64,000 bases of DNA. Source: Lysobacter antibioticus HS124 (GTDB lineage Bacteria; Pseudomonadota; Gammaproteobacteria; Xanthomonadales; Xanthomonadaceae). Positions 44,536 through 55,842 of this stretch are shown here, piece by piece. The notes below the pieces were generated by a model that was given only the letters and a program-made list of their open reading frames with translations, ran no database searches and had not been told where the DNA came from. Made by a program: the position numbers and the translations under genes. The first letter of the stretch is position 1. Each line of letters opens with the position of its first letter. Location: NCBI RefSeq assembly GCF_000336385.2, contig NZ_HG424443.1, forward strand, positions 1 to 64,000, written 5' to 3'.

Positions 44536-45917
44536 GTCGGGCCGTCCCGCCGCCGTTGCCGGTCCATGCCGCCGCACCGCCGGTGCCGCGCGAGCGTGCG
44601 CTGGCGCGGCGCAGCTGGCTGCGGCCGGCGCCGCGGGTGGGCGCACTGGCGCTGGCCTGGTCGGCGCTGGGCCTGGCGGCGAGCGCCGGCTGGGCGCCGG
44701 CCTCGGCCTGGTGGCTGGCCAGTGCGGCCTTGTTCGCGTTGCTGCTGATCGACGGCCTGCGCCTGCGCGGCGCGCCCACGCCGCAGGTCGTGCGGCAGAT
44801 GCACGACACCTGGGCGATCGGCGTCGAACGCCCGGTCACCCTGGTCGTAGAGACCCTGCGGCGTCAGCGCCTGGACCTGTTCGATCTGCATCCGGGCGAG
44901 TGGGCGATGCGCGATCTGCCGCGCCGGGTCGAGTTGCGGCGTGGCGAAAGCGCGAGCTTCGAATATCAGCTGCGTCCCGACCGGCGCGGCGATTTCCAGT
45001 TCGACGGCGTGCAACTGCGCCTGCATTCGCCGTGGGGGCTGTGGTGGCAGTCGCGCCTGGGCGGCGAGGTGCAGCGGGTGCGCGTGTTTCCCAATTTCGC
45101 GCCGCTGGCCAAGTTCGCGATGTTCAGCGCCGAACAGGCTTCGCGCCTGGTCGGCGCGCACGTCAAGCGGCGCCGCGGCGAGGGCACCGATTTCCATCAG
45201 ATGCGCGAGTACCGGGTCGGCGACAGCCTGCGCCAGATCGACTGGAAGGCCACGGCGCGCGCGCGCCGGCTGATCTCGCGCGAATACCAGGACGAGCGCA
45301 ACCAGCAACTGGTACTGATGCTCGACACCGGCCGCCGGCTGATGGCCCGCGACGGCGCGCTGTCGCATTTCGACCACGTGCTGGATGCGGCGCTGGTGGT
45401 GGCCTATCTGGCCCTGCGCCAGGGCGACGGCGTCGGCCTGCTGGCCAGCGGCGGCGAAAGTCGCTGGGTGCCGCCGCAGCGCGGCGTCGGCGCGATCGAC
45501 AACCTGCTGCGCGCCAGTTACGCCTTGCAGCCGCAGGCGGTGGCGACCGATTTCCTGGCGGCGGCGACCGAGCTGTCGCTGCGCCAGCGCCGGCGTTCGC
45601 TGGTGATGCTGGTGACCAACCTGCGCGACGAAGACATGGACGACCTGCTTGCCGCGGTGCGCATGCTGCGCGGGCGCCATCTGGTATGCGTGGCCAGTCT
45701 GCGCGAGGGCTCGCTGGATCAGGCCTTGGGCGACGAGGTCGTCGACCTGTCCGGCGCGATCCGCGCCGGCGCGACCGCGCAGTACCTGGAGCAGCGTGCC
45801 GCCGCGCACGACGCGCTGCGCAACCACGGGGTGATGGTGCTGGACGTGAGCTGCGAGCAACTGGCGGCGTCGCTGGTCGAGAAGTATCTGGCGGTCAAGC
45901 GCGACGGTTTGCTTTGA
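44532..45917 (+). CDS. DUF58 (VWA-like) protein
   Basis: A 461-residue protein: an N-terminal pair of hydrophobic segments (about 35-75), a beta-domain (PVTLVVETLRRQR...PDRRGDFQFDGVQL), then the DUF58 core RRRGEGTDFHQMREYRVGDSLRQIDWKATARARRLI and a VWA-like region with LVLMLDTGRRLM carrying a partial metal-ion site. DUF58 proteins are the usual MoxR clients. Last gene of the seven-gene operon; no gene follows for 364 bases. Confidence 0.93.
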   Translation: MSRAVPPPLPVHAAAPPVPRERALARRSWLRPAPRVGALALAWSALGLAASAGWAPASAWWLASAALFALLLIDGLRLRGAPTPQVVRQMHDTWAIGVERPVTLVVETLRRQRLDLFDLHPGEWAMRDLPRRVELRRGESASFEYQLRPDRRGDFQFDGVQLRLHSPWGLWWQSRLGGEVQRVRVFPNFAPLAKFAMFSAEQASRLVGAHVKRRRGEGTDFHQMREYRVGDSLRQIDWKATARARRLISREYQDERNQQLVLMLDTGRRLMARDGALSHFDHVLDAALVVAYLALRQGDGVGLLASGGESRWVPPQRGVGAIDNLLRASYALQPQAVATDFLAAATELSLRQRRRSLVMLVTNLRDEDMDDLLAAVRMLRGRHLVCVASLREGSLDQALGDEVVDLSGAIRAGATAQYLEQRAAAHDALRNHGVMVLDVSCEQLAASLVEKYLAVKRDGLL

Positions 45918-46281
45918 GGCGCCGCGCCGGCGGCAGCGGCAACTCCTCCACTTTCGCTGCGCGATCGTCGCCCCCTGGGTCGAAGGGGGCAGCGGCAAGG
46001 TCGTACGCTGGTCAGGCCTCGGTAGCGCGCAAGGAAACTGCCGGCGTCATGCCCGCCATCGGGTCGTTCGCCGACGAGTCGTCCTACCGCTCGTGCCATG
46101 CGATCACAAAGCGCAGTTCGCCCGGCGTCCCGCTGCGACCCCGTCAAACGGCGCACACCGCCGGTCGCCCTGTCGCTAGACGACCCAACGGCGTAGCCGC
46201 CTGCCGGTCCCCCTTTGAAAAAGACAGGGGGAACTCCGTTCCTGCTTGGCCTGAGTGCTGGTCGATGCAAGGCATCGCGCC
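45918..46281. other. Gap after the MoxR operon
   Basis: Contains a GCCCCC / GGGGGC stem-loop at 45970-45990 that could end the operon, and a palindromic C5T5-type repeat (TCCCCCTTTGAAAAAGACAG from 46208). No gene seen. Confidence 0.6.
46208..46233. repeat. Palindromic C5T5-type repeat, single copy
   Basis: TCCCCCTTTGAAAAAGACAG followed by GGGGAA; same family as the pair around 13262-13478. Confidence 0.7.
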
Positions 46282-46545
46282 TCATCCCGGCCGGGTTTGC
46301 TCTTCCAGCCAGCCCAGCCACTGCATCGCCTGTGCGCGGTCTTGCCCGCACATCTCGCCGGTCGGTTGCAGCGAGCCGCAGAACGCCGGGCGCTCCGGTC
46401 GGCCGAACAAGCGGCAGCGCAGCTCGTCGTCGAGTTGCACGCAGGGTATGCCGGCCGGCTTGCCGTGCGGCATGCCCGGGATCGGGCTGTTGATCGACGG
46501 CGCGATGCAACAGGCGCCGCAGCGGTCGCGGCAGGCCTGGCTCAT
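46282..46545 (-). CDS. YkgJ-family cysteine-cluster protein
   Basis: An 87-residue protein opening with [12 protein letters not shown], the Cys-x3-Cys-x2-CysCys cluster of the YkgJ/CxxCxxCC family (PF03692), with further cysteines in GIPCVQL, LRCRLF, AFCGSL and EMCGQD. Likely binds zinc or an iron-sulfur centre; role unknown. Start at the Met right before the cluster. Third gene of an aroE - DUF952 - YkgJ run. Confidence 0.85.
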   Translation of the reverse strand: MSQACRDRCGACCIAPSINSPIPGMPHGKPAGIPCVQLDDELRCRLFGRPERPAFCGSLQPTGEMCGQDRAQAMQWLGWLEEQTRPG

Positions 46546-46573
46546 GCCGGCCCGCGTGCGAGACGCAAGTCGC

Positions 46574-46930
46574 TCATGGCGCTTCGAACGGTTCGACCGC
46601 GCGCACCGCATGCAGCGGAATCGGGCCGTAGACGTGCGGGTAGTGATCGCCGCTGCGCGCGCTCCAGTCGTAACGCAGCGCCGCGCCGAGCGCGGCCGCG
46701 TCCAGGCTCAAGCGCAGCAGCGCGCCGCGGCCGCGCTGGTGGCGCTCGATCACGCCGGCCAGCTGCGCCTGCGTCGCGCAATGCAGGAAGCCCTCGCGCG
46801 CCAGCGACTCCGGCGCGTACTCGCCGCGCGCCTGCGCCGCGGTCCAGTCGGCCGGTGCGGCGAAGTGATAGACGAGGGCGGGCGCGGGCCCGGCGAACGC
46901 AGGCGTGGGCGCGGGACCGGCGTTCGCCAT
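46574..46930 (-). CDS. DUF952 family protein
   Basis: A 118-residue protein with the DUF952 pattern: [34 protein letters not shown] and the final [16 protein letters not shown]. The fold is small, alpha/beta and related to ADP-ribosyl-transferase-like proteins in structure databases, but no activity is established. Starts four bases after the aroE stop, so translation is coupled. An Ala/Pro-rich first ~20 residues precede the domain. Confidence 0.88.
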   Translation of the reverse strand: MANAGPAPTPAFAGPAPALVYHFAAPADWTAAQARGEYAPESLAREGFLHCATQAQLAGVIERHQRGRGALLRLSLDAAALGAALRYDWSARSGDHYPHVYGPIPLHAVRAVEPFEAP

Positions 46931-46934
46931 GCGC

Positions 46935-47804
46935 TCAGTCCGCCGTGACCAGAGCGTCGTCGCGCTCGCGCAGCATCGCGTACACCGGATCGGTATCCGG
47001 ACGCTTGCGGTGCCAGCGTTCGAAGCTTTCCGCGGCCTGTTCGACCAGCATGCCCAGGCCGTCGACGCGGTCGTGCGCGCCGGCGACCTTGGCCCAGGCC
47101 AGGAACGGAATCGCCGCTTCGCCGTAGCTCAGGTCGACCGCGGCGGTGCGCGGCGTGGCCAGGCTCATCGGCAGCGAAGGCATGCCGTCCTCGCGCGCGG
47201 CCGAGGTCGCGTTGACGATCAGGTCGAAGTTGCCCAGCGTGCCGACGTCGGCGAGGTAGCGCGGATGCACCCGGCCCGGCATGCCCAGCGCGTCGGCCAG
47301 CGCGTCGGCGCGCTCGCCGGTGCGGTTGACGATGTACAGCTCGCCGATGCCGGCGTCGAGCAGCGCCGGAGCGACGCCGCGCGCGGCGCCGCCGGCGCCG
47401 ATCAGCAGAGTACGGCGCGCGCGCAGGTCCAGCCCGTGGCGGTCGGTGAGGTCGCGGATCAGGCCGACGCCGTCGGTGTTGTCGCCCTCCCAGCCGGTGG
47501 CGGTGCGGATCAGGGTATTGACCGCGCCGGCGCGTTGGGCGCGCTCGCTCAGATGGGTGCAGATGCTGGCCGCGCGGGTCTTCAACGGCAGGGTGATGTT
47601 GGCGCCGAGGCCGCCCTCGGCGGCGAACTCGGCCAGGGCCACGTCGAACTGCTCCGGCGCGGCGTCGATCGCGCGGTACTCCAGGGCGATGCCGAACTGA
47701 CGCGCGAACGCAGCGTGGATGCGCGGCGACAACGAATGGGCGACCGGATGGCCGAACACGGCGTAACGCAGGACGGGACTGGACGAACTGGAATCGATCG
47801 ACAT
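46935..47804 (-). CDS. aroE: Shikimate dehydrogenase
   Basis: A 289-residue NADP-dependent enzyme reducing 3-dehydroshikimate in the chorismate pathway. [17 protein letters not shown] binds shikimate, K75 (TLPLK) and D111 (GDNTDG) are the catalytic pair, and [15 protein letters not shown] plus NRTGERA form the NADP site. Chorismate is also the substrate of XanB2 encoded at the window end. Divergent from the PD40 gene with 49 bases between starts. Confidence 0.96.
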   Translation of the reverse strand: MSIDSSSSSPVLRYAVFGHPVAHSLSPRIHAAFARQFGIALEYRAIDAAPEQFDVALAEFAAEGGLGANITLPLKTRAASICTHLSERAQRAGAVNTLIRTATGWEGDNTDGVGLIRDLTDRHGLDLRARRTLLIGAGGAARGVAPALLDAGIGELYIVNRTGERADALADALGMPGRVHPRYLADVGTLGNFDLIVNATSAAREDGMPSLPMSLATPRTAAVDLSYGEAAIPFLAWAKVAGAHDRVDGLGMLVEQAAESFERWHRKRPDTDPVYAMLRERDDALVTAD

Positions 47805-47853
47805 GGACGCGCCTCGTTCTAGACTGGAGACCTTTCCTGTTGGGAGACGCACG

Positions 47854-48765
47854 ATGCGGCACGCCAGGGTCCGGTTCGGCTCCAGTCTACTCCTCGCCTG
47901 CGTACTGGGCGTCCCGGTCCAGGCCGGTTTGGCCGAATTCGGCATAGAAGGCATGGGCGTGGTGTCCACCCCCGACAGCGAGGTGCGAGCCACGGTGAGT
48001 CCCGACGGACGGCGTATCGTCTGGGGCAGCGATCGCCCGGGCGGTCCGGGCGGCCGCGATCTGTGGCAGGCGGAACGGGTCGACGGTCGTTGGCAGAACC
48101 CGCAGCCGCTGGCCCTGAACGGCCCGCACAAAGACTACGACCCGATGTTCAGCGGCGACGGCCGCTGGCTGTATTTCTTCTCCGACCGTCCCGGCGGTCA
48201 GGGCGCCGAAGACCTCTATCGCGCCGCGGTGCGCGCCGACGGCTTTGGTCCGGCCGAGAATCTCGGCCCCGGGGTCAACACCGCCGGCCGCGAATGGGCG
48301 CCCGCGCCGAGCCGCGACGGCCGCTATCTGTTGTTCGCCAGCGACGGCCGCGGCGGCGCCGGCGGCCAGGATCTGTGGATCGCGAGCTGGAACGGCCGCG
48401 CCTTCGCCGATCCGAAGCCGGCGCCGGGCCTCAACACCGCCGCCGACGAATTCGATGCGACTTGGCTCGGCGACGGCCGCGCGATCGTGTTCGCGCGTTC
48501 GCGGGACGTCGATGGCGACGGCGACGTGCGTGTGTACCTGGCCCAGTGCGACGGCGCGCGCTACGGCGAAGCGACGCCGCTGGCGCTGTCGTTCAACGCG
48601 GCCGGCGCCTACACCTACGGCCCGGTGATCGATTGGAACAAGCCCGGCGAGCTGCTGCTCAACGGCACCGCCAAGGCGCCCAAGGCCGGCAAGCAGGACA
48701 TCTACCGGATGAAGGCGCCGACGGTCACCGGTCAGGACGGTTGCGTCGGCCCAGGCAAGGGCTGA
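47854..48765 (+). CDS. Exported PD40/TolB-like beta-propeller protein
   Basis: A 303-residue protein: signal peptide to about residue 25, then at least four WD40-like PD40 repeats, recognisable as [48 protein letters not shown] and [14 protein letters not shown]. Such propellers bind proteins or peptidoglycan-linked ligands; no enzyme motif is seen. Start ATG 47854 follows GGGAG; an upstream in-frame ATG (47803) would place arginines ahead of the signal peptide. Four aspartates in DVDGDGD could bind calcium. Confidence 0.85.
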   Translation: MRHARVRFGSSLLLACVLGVPVQAGLAEFGIEGMGVVSTPDSEVRATVSPDGRRIVWGSDRPGGPGGRDLWQAERVDGRWQNPQPLALNGPHKDYDPMFSGDGRWLYFFSDRPGGQGAEDLYRAAVRADGFGPAENLGPGVNTAGREWAPAPSRDGRYLLFASDGRGGAGGQDLWIASWNGRAFADPKPAPGLNTAADEFDATWLGDGRAIVFARSRDVDGDGDVRVYLAQCDGARYGEATPLALSFNAAGAYTYGPVIDWNKPGELLLNGTAKAPKAGKQDIYRMKAPTVTGQDGCVGPGKG

Positions 48766-49216
48766 AGCGCTGCGCCCAGCCGCTCGCCGTCGAACTTTTG
48801 TAGGAGCGGCGTAAGCCGCGACCGCTCAAGCGCTGGACGCAAGCGCCAGGGCCGTAGTCCGGCCGTGCGGCGCCTCTGCCTTGGCGCACGGTTCTATCGG
48901 TGTCGAACACGAACGTGGCGCGACACCGCTTCGGTGGTCGCGGCTTACGCCGCTCCTACAGAAAGCAAGCTGCTGCCGTTGGAGTGGGAGAGGTTTCCCA
49001 CGGGGATGCCCTCCGGGCGCAGGCCGCGTCCGCGCTGGCCGACGTAAGCGCCGAAAAAAACGGCCAGCCTCCGGTCGCGGACGGGCGGCGCCGGCATTTC
49101 CGCCGATACCGGTCGAACCGCCGCCCATCGGAACCGTTCCGCAGCCGGGCGGGCGCGCGCCGTCGCGTGGCTATGCTGCGCCGGCCACGCTGTGTGGCCT
49201 ATGAAAAGGACTTTTC
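48766..49216. other. Gap with REP-like pair
   Basis: Carries REP-like inverted pair 4 (48797-48960). The rest shows no supported gene; TATGCT at 49169 may be a -10 box for the next gene. Confidence 0.55.
48797..48960. repeat. REP-like inverted pair 4
   Basis: Direct copy TTTGTAGGAGCGGCGTAAGC from 48797 and inverse copy GGTCGCGGCTTACGCCGCTC from 48937, separated by about 115 bases. Confidence 0.85.
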
Positions 49217-49534
49217 ATGAACGTCTCGAAAGCCAAGTTGGGGGGACTGCTGTTCGGGTTCGTGTTGTCGCTCGCCGCTTTGCCGTCGCTCGCCGCCAGT
49301 TCCGGCGGCGCGACGCCGGTGCCGTCGGATCCGGCCCGCTTCGGCGAATGGAAGGCATCGGTGCGCTGGCTGCAGCCGCACCGCGTCGACGGTCCGGGCG
49401 GTTCGATGGTGTATTCCTGGACTTACGCCCACATCACCGCGCTGAGCCAGAGCGAGTGCGAAACCCAGCTCTATGGCTACGCCAGCCAGCTCAATGTCCA
49501 AGTGGTGAACTACTGCGCCTTCTACCCGTACTGA
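49217..49534 (+). CDS. Small secreted hypothetical protein
   Basis: A 105-residue protein: signal peptide (MNVSKAKLGGLLFGFVLSLAALPSLAA), then a ~78-residue mature domain with two cysteines (SECETQ, NYCAFYPY), rich in aromatic and polar residues. No family recognised. AAGGA sits six bases ahead of ATG 49217 and a terminator follows at once, so it is a single-gene unit. Confidence 0.72.
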   Translation: MNVSKAKLGGLLFGFVLSLAALPSLAASSGGATPVPSDPARFGEWKASVRWLQPHRVDGPGGSMVYSWTYAHITALSQSECETQLYGYASQLNVQVVNYCAFYPY

Positions 49535-49540
49535 TGCACG

Positions 49541-49575
49541 CTGCGGAGCCGCCGTGCGCGGCTCCGCAGTTCTTT
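49541..49575 (+). terminator. Terminator between the small secreted protein and the convergent gene
   Basis: CTGCGGAGCCG / CGGCTCCGCAG stem with a 7-base loop, then TTCTTT. Confidence 0.8.
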
Positions 49576-49582
49576 CATGCGC

Positions 49583-51390
<1,808 letters not shown>

Positions 51391-51583
51391 CTAGTCTACT
51401 CCCGCGGCCGGCGCGGGCCTGCGACCGCGGGTCGCGGCGGGCGGGGACGCAGCGTTCCGGGCACGACGGGCAAGCTCGCGTCGCAACCGACCCGTGTCGC
51501 AGCCGACCAAGCCCGGCACCCGCATTGCACCCTTTCCCGCAAGCCAGAGAGGGGGCCGCCGGCCTTCAGGACTGCGCTCGGTG

Positions 51584-52627
51584 TCAGTCGGAATACACCC
51601 GGTAGCGCAGCGGCCGCACGTGCACGGTGCTGCCGGCGGCCGGGATGACCGCGTCCGGGGTCGCGGCCAGGTCCAGTTCCAGCGGCCGGTGCTGGCTTTC
51701 GATCGCCAGTTCCAGGGTGATCCGCTCGGCCAGCCGGTGGGTCGAGACCACCCGCGCCGGCAGGCCGTCGTCGCCGTCGACCAGGGCCATGTCGTGCGGG
51801 CGTACGTACAGCTTGGCGCGGCTGCGGCTGTGGCTGTCGACCGGCAAGCGCATGGCGTGGCCGTTGACCGACAGCTCGCCGCCCTCGGTCTGGCCTTCGA
51901 TCACGTTGGCGCGGCCGATGAAATCGAACACGTAGGCCGAGGCCGGCGTGCTGTAGATCTCGTCGGGAGTGCCGATCTGTTCGATCCGGCCGTCCTTGAG
52001 CACCACCACCCGGTCGGCCAGTTCCAGCGCTTCTTCCTGGTCGTGGGTGACGAACAGGGTGGTCTGCCCGGTCTGGTCGTGCAGTCGGCGCAGCCAGCGG
52101 CGCAGCTCGACCCGGACCTTGGCGTCGAGCGCGCCGAAGGGCTCGTCGAGCAGCAGCACGGTCGGGTCGATCGCCAGCGCGCGGGCCAGGGCGACGCGCT
52201 GCTTCTGCCCGCCGGACAACTGTTCGGGATAGCGCGCGCCCAGTTCCGGCAGTTGGATCAGGCCGAGCAGTTCCTGCACGCGCTTGGCGATCGTCGCCTT
52301 GTCCGGGCGCCGCGCGCGCGGCCGGCTGCGCAGGCCGAAGGCGATGTTCTCGGCCACGGTCATGTGCTTGAACAAGGCGTAGTGCTGGAACACGAAACCG
52401 ACGTTGCGTTCGCGCAGGCTCAGCCGGGTGGCGTCCTGTTCGCCGAACAGCAGTCGGCCCGAATCGGGCTGCAGCAGGCCGGCGATGACCCGCAGCAGGG
52501 TGGTCTTGCCCGAGCCCGAGGGGCCGAGCAGGGCGACCAGTTCGCCGGAGGCGACCTGCAGGTCGACCGCGTCGAGCGCGGCGACGCCGGCGTAGCGCTT
52601 GGCGATGGCGTGGAGATGCAGGTCCAT
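51584..52627 (-). CDS. cysA: Sulfate/thiosulfate ABC transporter ATPase
   Basis: A 347-residue ATPase: Walker A GPSGSGKTT (residues 35-43), signature LSGGQKQR (137-144), Walker B VLLLDEPFGALD (157-168) and H-loop VTHDQEEA; the C-terminal ~110 residues form the TOBE-type regulatory domain. Last of the cysT-cysW-cysA set, starting 15 bases after cysW. Energises sulfate import. Confidence 0.95.
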   Translation of the reverse strand: MDLHLHAIAKRYAGVAALDAVDLQVASGELVALLGPSGSGKTTLLRVIAGLLQPDSGRLLFGEQDATRLSLRERNVGFVFQHYALFKHMTVAENIAFGLRSRPRARRPDKATIAKRVQELLGLIQLPELGARYPEQLSGGQKQRVALARALAIDPTVLLLDEPFGALDAKVRVELRRWLRRLHDQTGQTTLFVTHDQEEALELADRVVVLKDGRIEQIGTPDEIYSTPASAYVFDFIGRANVIEGQTEGGELSVNGHAMRLPVDSHSRSRAKLYVRPHDMALVDGDDGLPARVVSTHRLAERITLELAIESQHRPLELDLAATPDAVIPAAGSTVHVRPLRYRVYSD

Positions 52628-52642
52628 GTACGAAGCCTTGAG

Positions 52643-53503
52643 TCAGTGCCGGCGGTGCGAACGTGCGAGCGCGTCGCCGTGGCGCGCTTCGAGCCAGATC
52701 TTGATCACCAGGGTGACCAGGGCCAGGCCGGCGAGCAGGGAGGCGACCGCGAACGCCGCGGCGCCTTCGCCGCCGAGCTGCTTGTACAGCACCTCGACAT
52801 GCAGGGAGAGGGTATTGGTGCTGCCCATGACGTTGCCCGACACCACGGTGACCGCGCCGAACTCGCCCATCGCCCGCGCGCTGCACAGCAGCACGCCGTA
52901 CAGCAGGCCCCATTTGATGTTGGGCAGGGTGACGCGGAAGAACATGCTCCAGGCGTTGGCGCCGAGCGAGCGCGCGGCCAGTTCCTCGTCGCTGCCCTGC
53001 TGCTCCATCAGCGGAATCAGCTCGCGCACCACGAACGGAAAGGTCACGAACAAGGTCGCCAGGACGATGCCCGGCGTGGCGAACAGAATCTTGAGGTCGT
53101 AGCGGTTGAGCAGGTCGGCGAAGAACCCGTGGGTGGGGCTGAACAACAGCACCAGGCACAGGCCGGCGACCACCGGCGAGACCGCGAACGGCAGGTCGAT
53201 CAGGGCCAGCAGGGTGCGCTTGCCGCGGAATTCGAAGCGGGTCAGCGCCCAGGCCATGAACACGCCGCAGACCGCGTTGACCGGGACCACTATCGCGGTG
53301 GTGATCAGGGTCAGGCGCAGCGCCGACACGGTGTGCGGGTCGCGCACCGCGGCCAGCCACACGTCCAGGCCGCTGCCGAACGCGGTGCCGAGCAGCATCA
53401 GCAGCGGCAGCACCACGACCAGCAGCATGATCGCCACCGCCGCGCCGATCAGCGCCCAGCGCACCCAGGCCGGTTCCTGCAACTGGTCGCGCGCCTCAGC
53501 CAT
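52643..53503 (-). CDS. cysW: Sulfate ABC transporter permease CysW
   Basis: A 286-residue inner-membrane permease with six hydrophobic segments and the EAA loop ELAARSLGANAWSMFFRVTLPNIKWGLL that docks on CysA. The hydrophilic start (AEARDQLQEPAWVRW) is normal for CysW. Its start overlaps the cysT stop by 8 bases. Confidence 0.95.
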   Translation of the reverse strand: MAEARDQLQEPAWVRWALIGAAVAIMLLVVVLPLLMLLGTAFGSGLDVWLAAVRDPHTVSALRLTLITTAIVVPVNAVCGVFMAWALTRFEFRGKRTLLALIDLPFAVSPVVAGLCLVLLFSPTHGFFADLLNRYDLKILFATPGIVLATLFVTFPFVVRELIPLMEQQGSDEELAARSLGANAWSMFFRVTLPNIKWGLLYGVLLCSARAMGEFGAVTVVSGNVMGSTNTLSLHVEVLYKQLGGEGAAAFAVASLLAGLALVTLVIKIWLEARHGDALARSHRRH

Positions 53504-54362
53504 CGGCGCGGCTTCCGTGCGAGAGCCAGCGCGAGCCGGCGTTGATCGCGACCAGGCACAGGAACGACATCAGCAGCAGCAAGGTCGCCAGCACGATCGC
53601 CGCGGTCACCCCGCCTTCCTCTTCCAGGCGGATGGTGATCAGCAGCGGCGCGATCTCGGTCTTCATCGGCAGGTTGCCGGCGATGAAGATCACCGAGCCG
53701 AACTCGCCCAGGCCGCGGGCGAAGGCGAGCGAGAACCCGGTCAGCAGCGCCGGCAACAGCTCGGGCAGGATCACCCGGCGCAGGGTGGTCAGGCGCGAGG
53801 CGCCAAGCGAGGCGGCGGCTTCTTCCTGCTCGCGGCCCAGGGTTTCCAGCACCGGCTGCACGGTGCGCACGGCGAACGGCAGGCCGATGAAGATCAGGGC
53901 GATGACGATGCCGGTGAGGTTGTTGACCAGTTGGATGCCGAACGGCTGCAGCAGGCCGCCGACCCAGCCGTTCTGGCCGTAGATCGCCGCCAGGGTGATG
54001 CCGGCGACCGCGGTCGGCAGGGCGAAGGGCAGGTCGACCAGGGCGTCGAGCAGGCGCCGGCCGGGGAAGCGGTAGCGCACCAGCACCCAGGCCACCACCG
54101 CGCCGAACACCAGGGCGATCAGGGCGGCGACGAAGGCGGTGCCGAAGCTGACCTTGAGCGAGGCGACCACGCGCGGGTCGGAAATCGCGCGCAGCCAGCC
54201 GGCCAGGCCGAGGCCGCCGGAGCGCAGCACCAGGGCGGCCAGCGGCAACAGCACCACCACCCCCAGCCAGGTCAGGCCGAGGCCCAGGCCGAGGCCGAAG
54301 CCGGGGAGCGGCTTGCGCCAACGCGTGGCGGAAGCCGGCAGGGTCAACGCGTGCTCGCTCAT
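53496..54362 (-). CDS. cysT: Sulfate ABC transporter permease CysT (CysU)
   Basis: A 288-residue permease partner of CysW: N-terminal LPGFGLGLGLGLTWLGVVVLLPLAAL helix, EAA loop EEAAASLGASRLTTLRRVILPELLPALL, and LARGLGEFGSVIFIAGNLP near the C-terminal helices. First gene of the cysT-W-A group. A 434-base gap separates it from the binding-protein gene upstream, unusual for this locus, so it may have its own promoter. Confidence 0.95.
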   Translation of the reverse strand: MSEHALTLPASATRWRKPLPGFGLGLGLGLTWLGVVVLLPLAALVLRSGGLGLAGWLRAISDPRVVASLKVSFGTAFVAALIALVFGAVVAWVLVRYRFPGRRLLDALVDLPFALPTAVAGITLAAIYGQNGWVGGLLQPFGIQLVNNLTGIVIALIFIGLPFAVRTVQPVLETLGREQEEAAASLGASRLTTLRRVILPELLPALLTGFSLAFARGLGEFGSVIFIAGNLPMKTEIAPLLITIRLEEEGGVTAAIVLATLLLLMSFLCLVAINAGSRWLSHGSRADG

Positions 54363-54652
54363 GTGGCGGTGGGCGGCCGGTGGCGGGGGACAGAGGGGTG
54401 TGACGCTATCGTGGGTTTGCGGTCCTGGGGAAATGCGCGTTGGTTGTTAGCTAGTGCGCGATGGCGATATCGGGCCGGGCCACGATGACCGCGGGCGGGT
54501 TCGCGGGCGGTGAACGCGGGCCCGGAGACGGGGCGGCGGCGAACCGGACCGGACCGCCGGGAGGGAGCGACCAGTCCCCCGATCGCCGGGGACAGGAGCA
54601 ACGCAAACCGAGATCGCCATGCCCGGAACTCGTCGCGTCGGCTGGCCGCCCC

Positions 54653-54680
54653 CTGTAGGAGCGGCGCAAGCCGCGACCGC
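54653..54680. repeat. REP-like single copy
   Basis: CTGTAGGAGCGGCGCAAGCC from 54653; no inverse partner is visible nearby, unlike the other four occurrences. Confidence 0.8.
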
Positions 54681-54752
54681 ACTGCATCCGTCTCGCGTCG
54701 TCCGTGTCCGACGGCTGCGAAGCCACGTGGCCGCCCCTAAGCGGGGGGCCGA

Positions 54753-54788
54753 GGGCGGCGGATCAAGCGCGCTTGCCCCCCGCCGCCC
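54753..54788 (-). terminator. Hairpin after the sulfate-binding protein gene
   Basis: GGGCGGCGG / CCGCCGCCC stem around an 18-base loop that itself holds the palindrome AAGCGCGCTT; begins 8 bases past the stop. No T-run, so perhaps an mRNA-end stabiliser or partial terminator. Confidence 0.5.
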
Positions 54789-54796
54789 CAGCGCGA

Positions 54797-55813
54797 TCAC
54801 TTCGGCAGATAGATCTTGTCGAAGAACCCGCCGTCGGAGAAATGCGCGGCCTGGGCCTTCTTCCAGCCGCCGAAGGCGTTGTCGATGGTCACCTGCTTGA
54901 CCGCCGGGAACTTGGCCAGCTCCGCCGCCGGCACTTTGTCCGGCTCGGCGGGGCGATAGCCGTGCTTGGCCGCCAAGCGTTGGCCTTGCGGGGTGTAGAG
55001 GAAACGCAGATAGGCCTCGGCCTGCTTGCGCGTGCCGTGCTTGTCGACGTTCTTGTCGACCCAGGCCACCGGCGGCTCGGCCTTGATGCTCAGGCTCGGC
55101 ACGACGATCTCGAACTGGTTGCGGCTGGCCGGTTCCTGCAAGGTCAGCAGGGCCTCGTTTTCCCAGGCCAGCAGCACGTCGCCGATCTTGCGGTCGACGA
55201 AGGTGGTGGTCGAGCCGCGTGCGCCGGTGTCGAGCACGGGCACGTTCTTGAACAAGCGGGTCAGATAGTCGACCACCTTGCCGCCGTCGCGGTACTGGGT
55301 CGAGGCCCAGGCCCAGGCGGCGAGGTAGTTCCAGCGCGCGCCGCCGGAGGTCTTGGGATTGGGGGTGATCACCGACACGCCCGGCTTGGCCAGGTCGTCC
55401 CAGTCCTTGATGCCCTTCGGGTTGCCCTTGCGCACCAGGAACACGATGGTCGAGGTGTAGGGCGAGCTCTGGTGCGGCAGGCGGCTCTGCCAGTTGGCCG
55501 GCAATTGCTTGGCGTTGGCGATGGTGTCGATGTCGCCGGCCAGGGCCAGGGTCACCACGTCGGCCTCCAGGCCGTCGACCACCGCGCGCGCCTGCTTGCC
55601 CGAGCCGCCATGCGAGGCGCGCAGGTTGAGGGTTTCGCCGGTCTGCTGTTTCCATTGCGCGGCGAACACCTGGTTGACCTCGGCGTAGAACTCGCGGGTC
55701 GGGTCGTAGGACACGTTGAGCAATTCGGCGTCCTTGGCCGCGGCGGCGCCGGCGGCCAGGGCCAACGCGAGCAGGGCCCATCGCAACGGCGTCTCTCGGA
55801 AAATGTTCTTCAT
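54797..55813 (-). CDS. sbp: Periplasmic sulfate-binding protein
   Basis: A 338-residue binding protein with a signal peptide to about residue 26 (AAAAKD), then [45 protein letters not shown] and the C-terminal [18 protein letters not shown], all typical of Sbp/CysP. It captures sulfate (or thiosulfate) for CysTWA. Starts 29 bases after the OprP-like porin gene stop, so the two are in one operon. Confidence 0.95.
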   Translation of the reverse strand: MKNIFRETPLRWALLALALAAGAAAAKDAELLNVSYDPTREFYAEVNQVFAAQWKQQTGETLNLRASHGGSGKQARAVVDGLEADVVTLALAGDIDTIANAKQLPANWQSRLPHQSSPYTSTIVFLVRKGNPKGIKDWDDLAKPGVSVITPNPKTSGGARWNYLAAWAWASTQYRDGGKVVDYLTRLFKNVPVLDTGARGSTTTFVDRKIGDVLLAWENEALLTLQEPASRNQFEIVVPSLSIKAEPPVAWVDKNVDKHGTRKQAEAYLRFLYTPQGQRLAAKHGYRPAEPDKVPAAELAKFPAVKQVTIDNAFGGWKKAQAAHFSDGGFFDKIYLPK

Positions 55814-55842
55814 GGTTCGGTCCTGTACGAAAGGAGGAAAAG

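Larger units (their letters stand above)
54363..54796. other. Gap between sulfate-binding-protein gene and cysT
   Basis: Contains a single REP-like copy at 54653-54680 and a hairpin right after the sulfate-binding-protein stop. No gene seen. The hairpin could lower expression of cysTWA relative to the binding protein. Confidence 0.6.
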
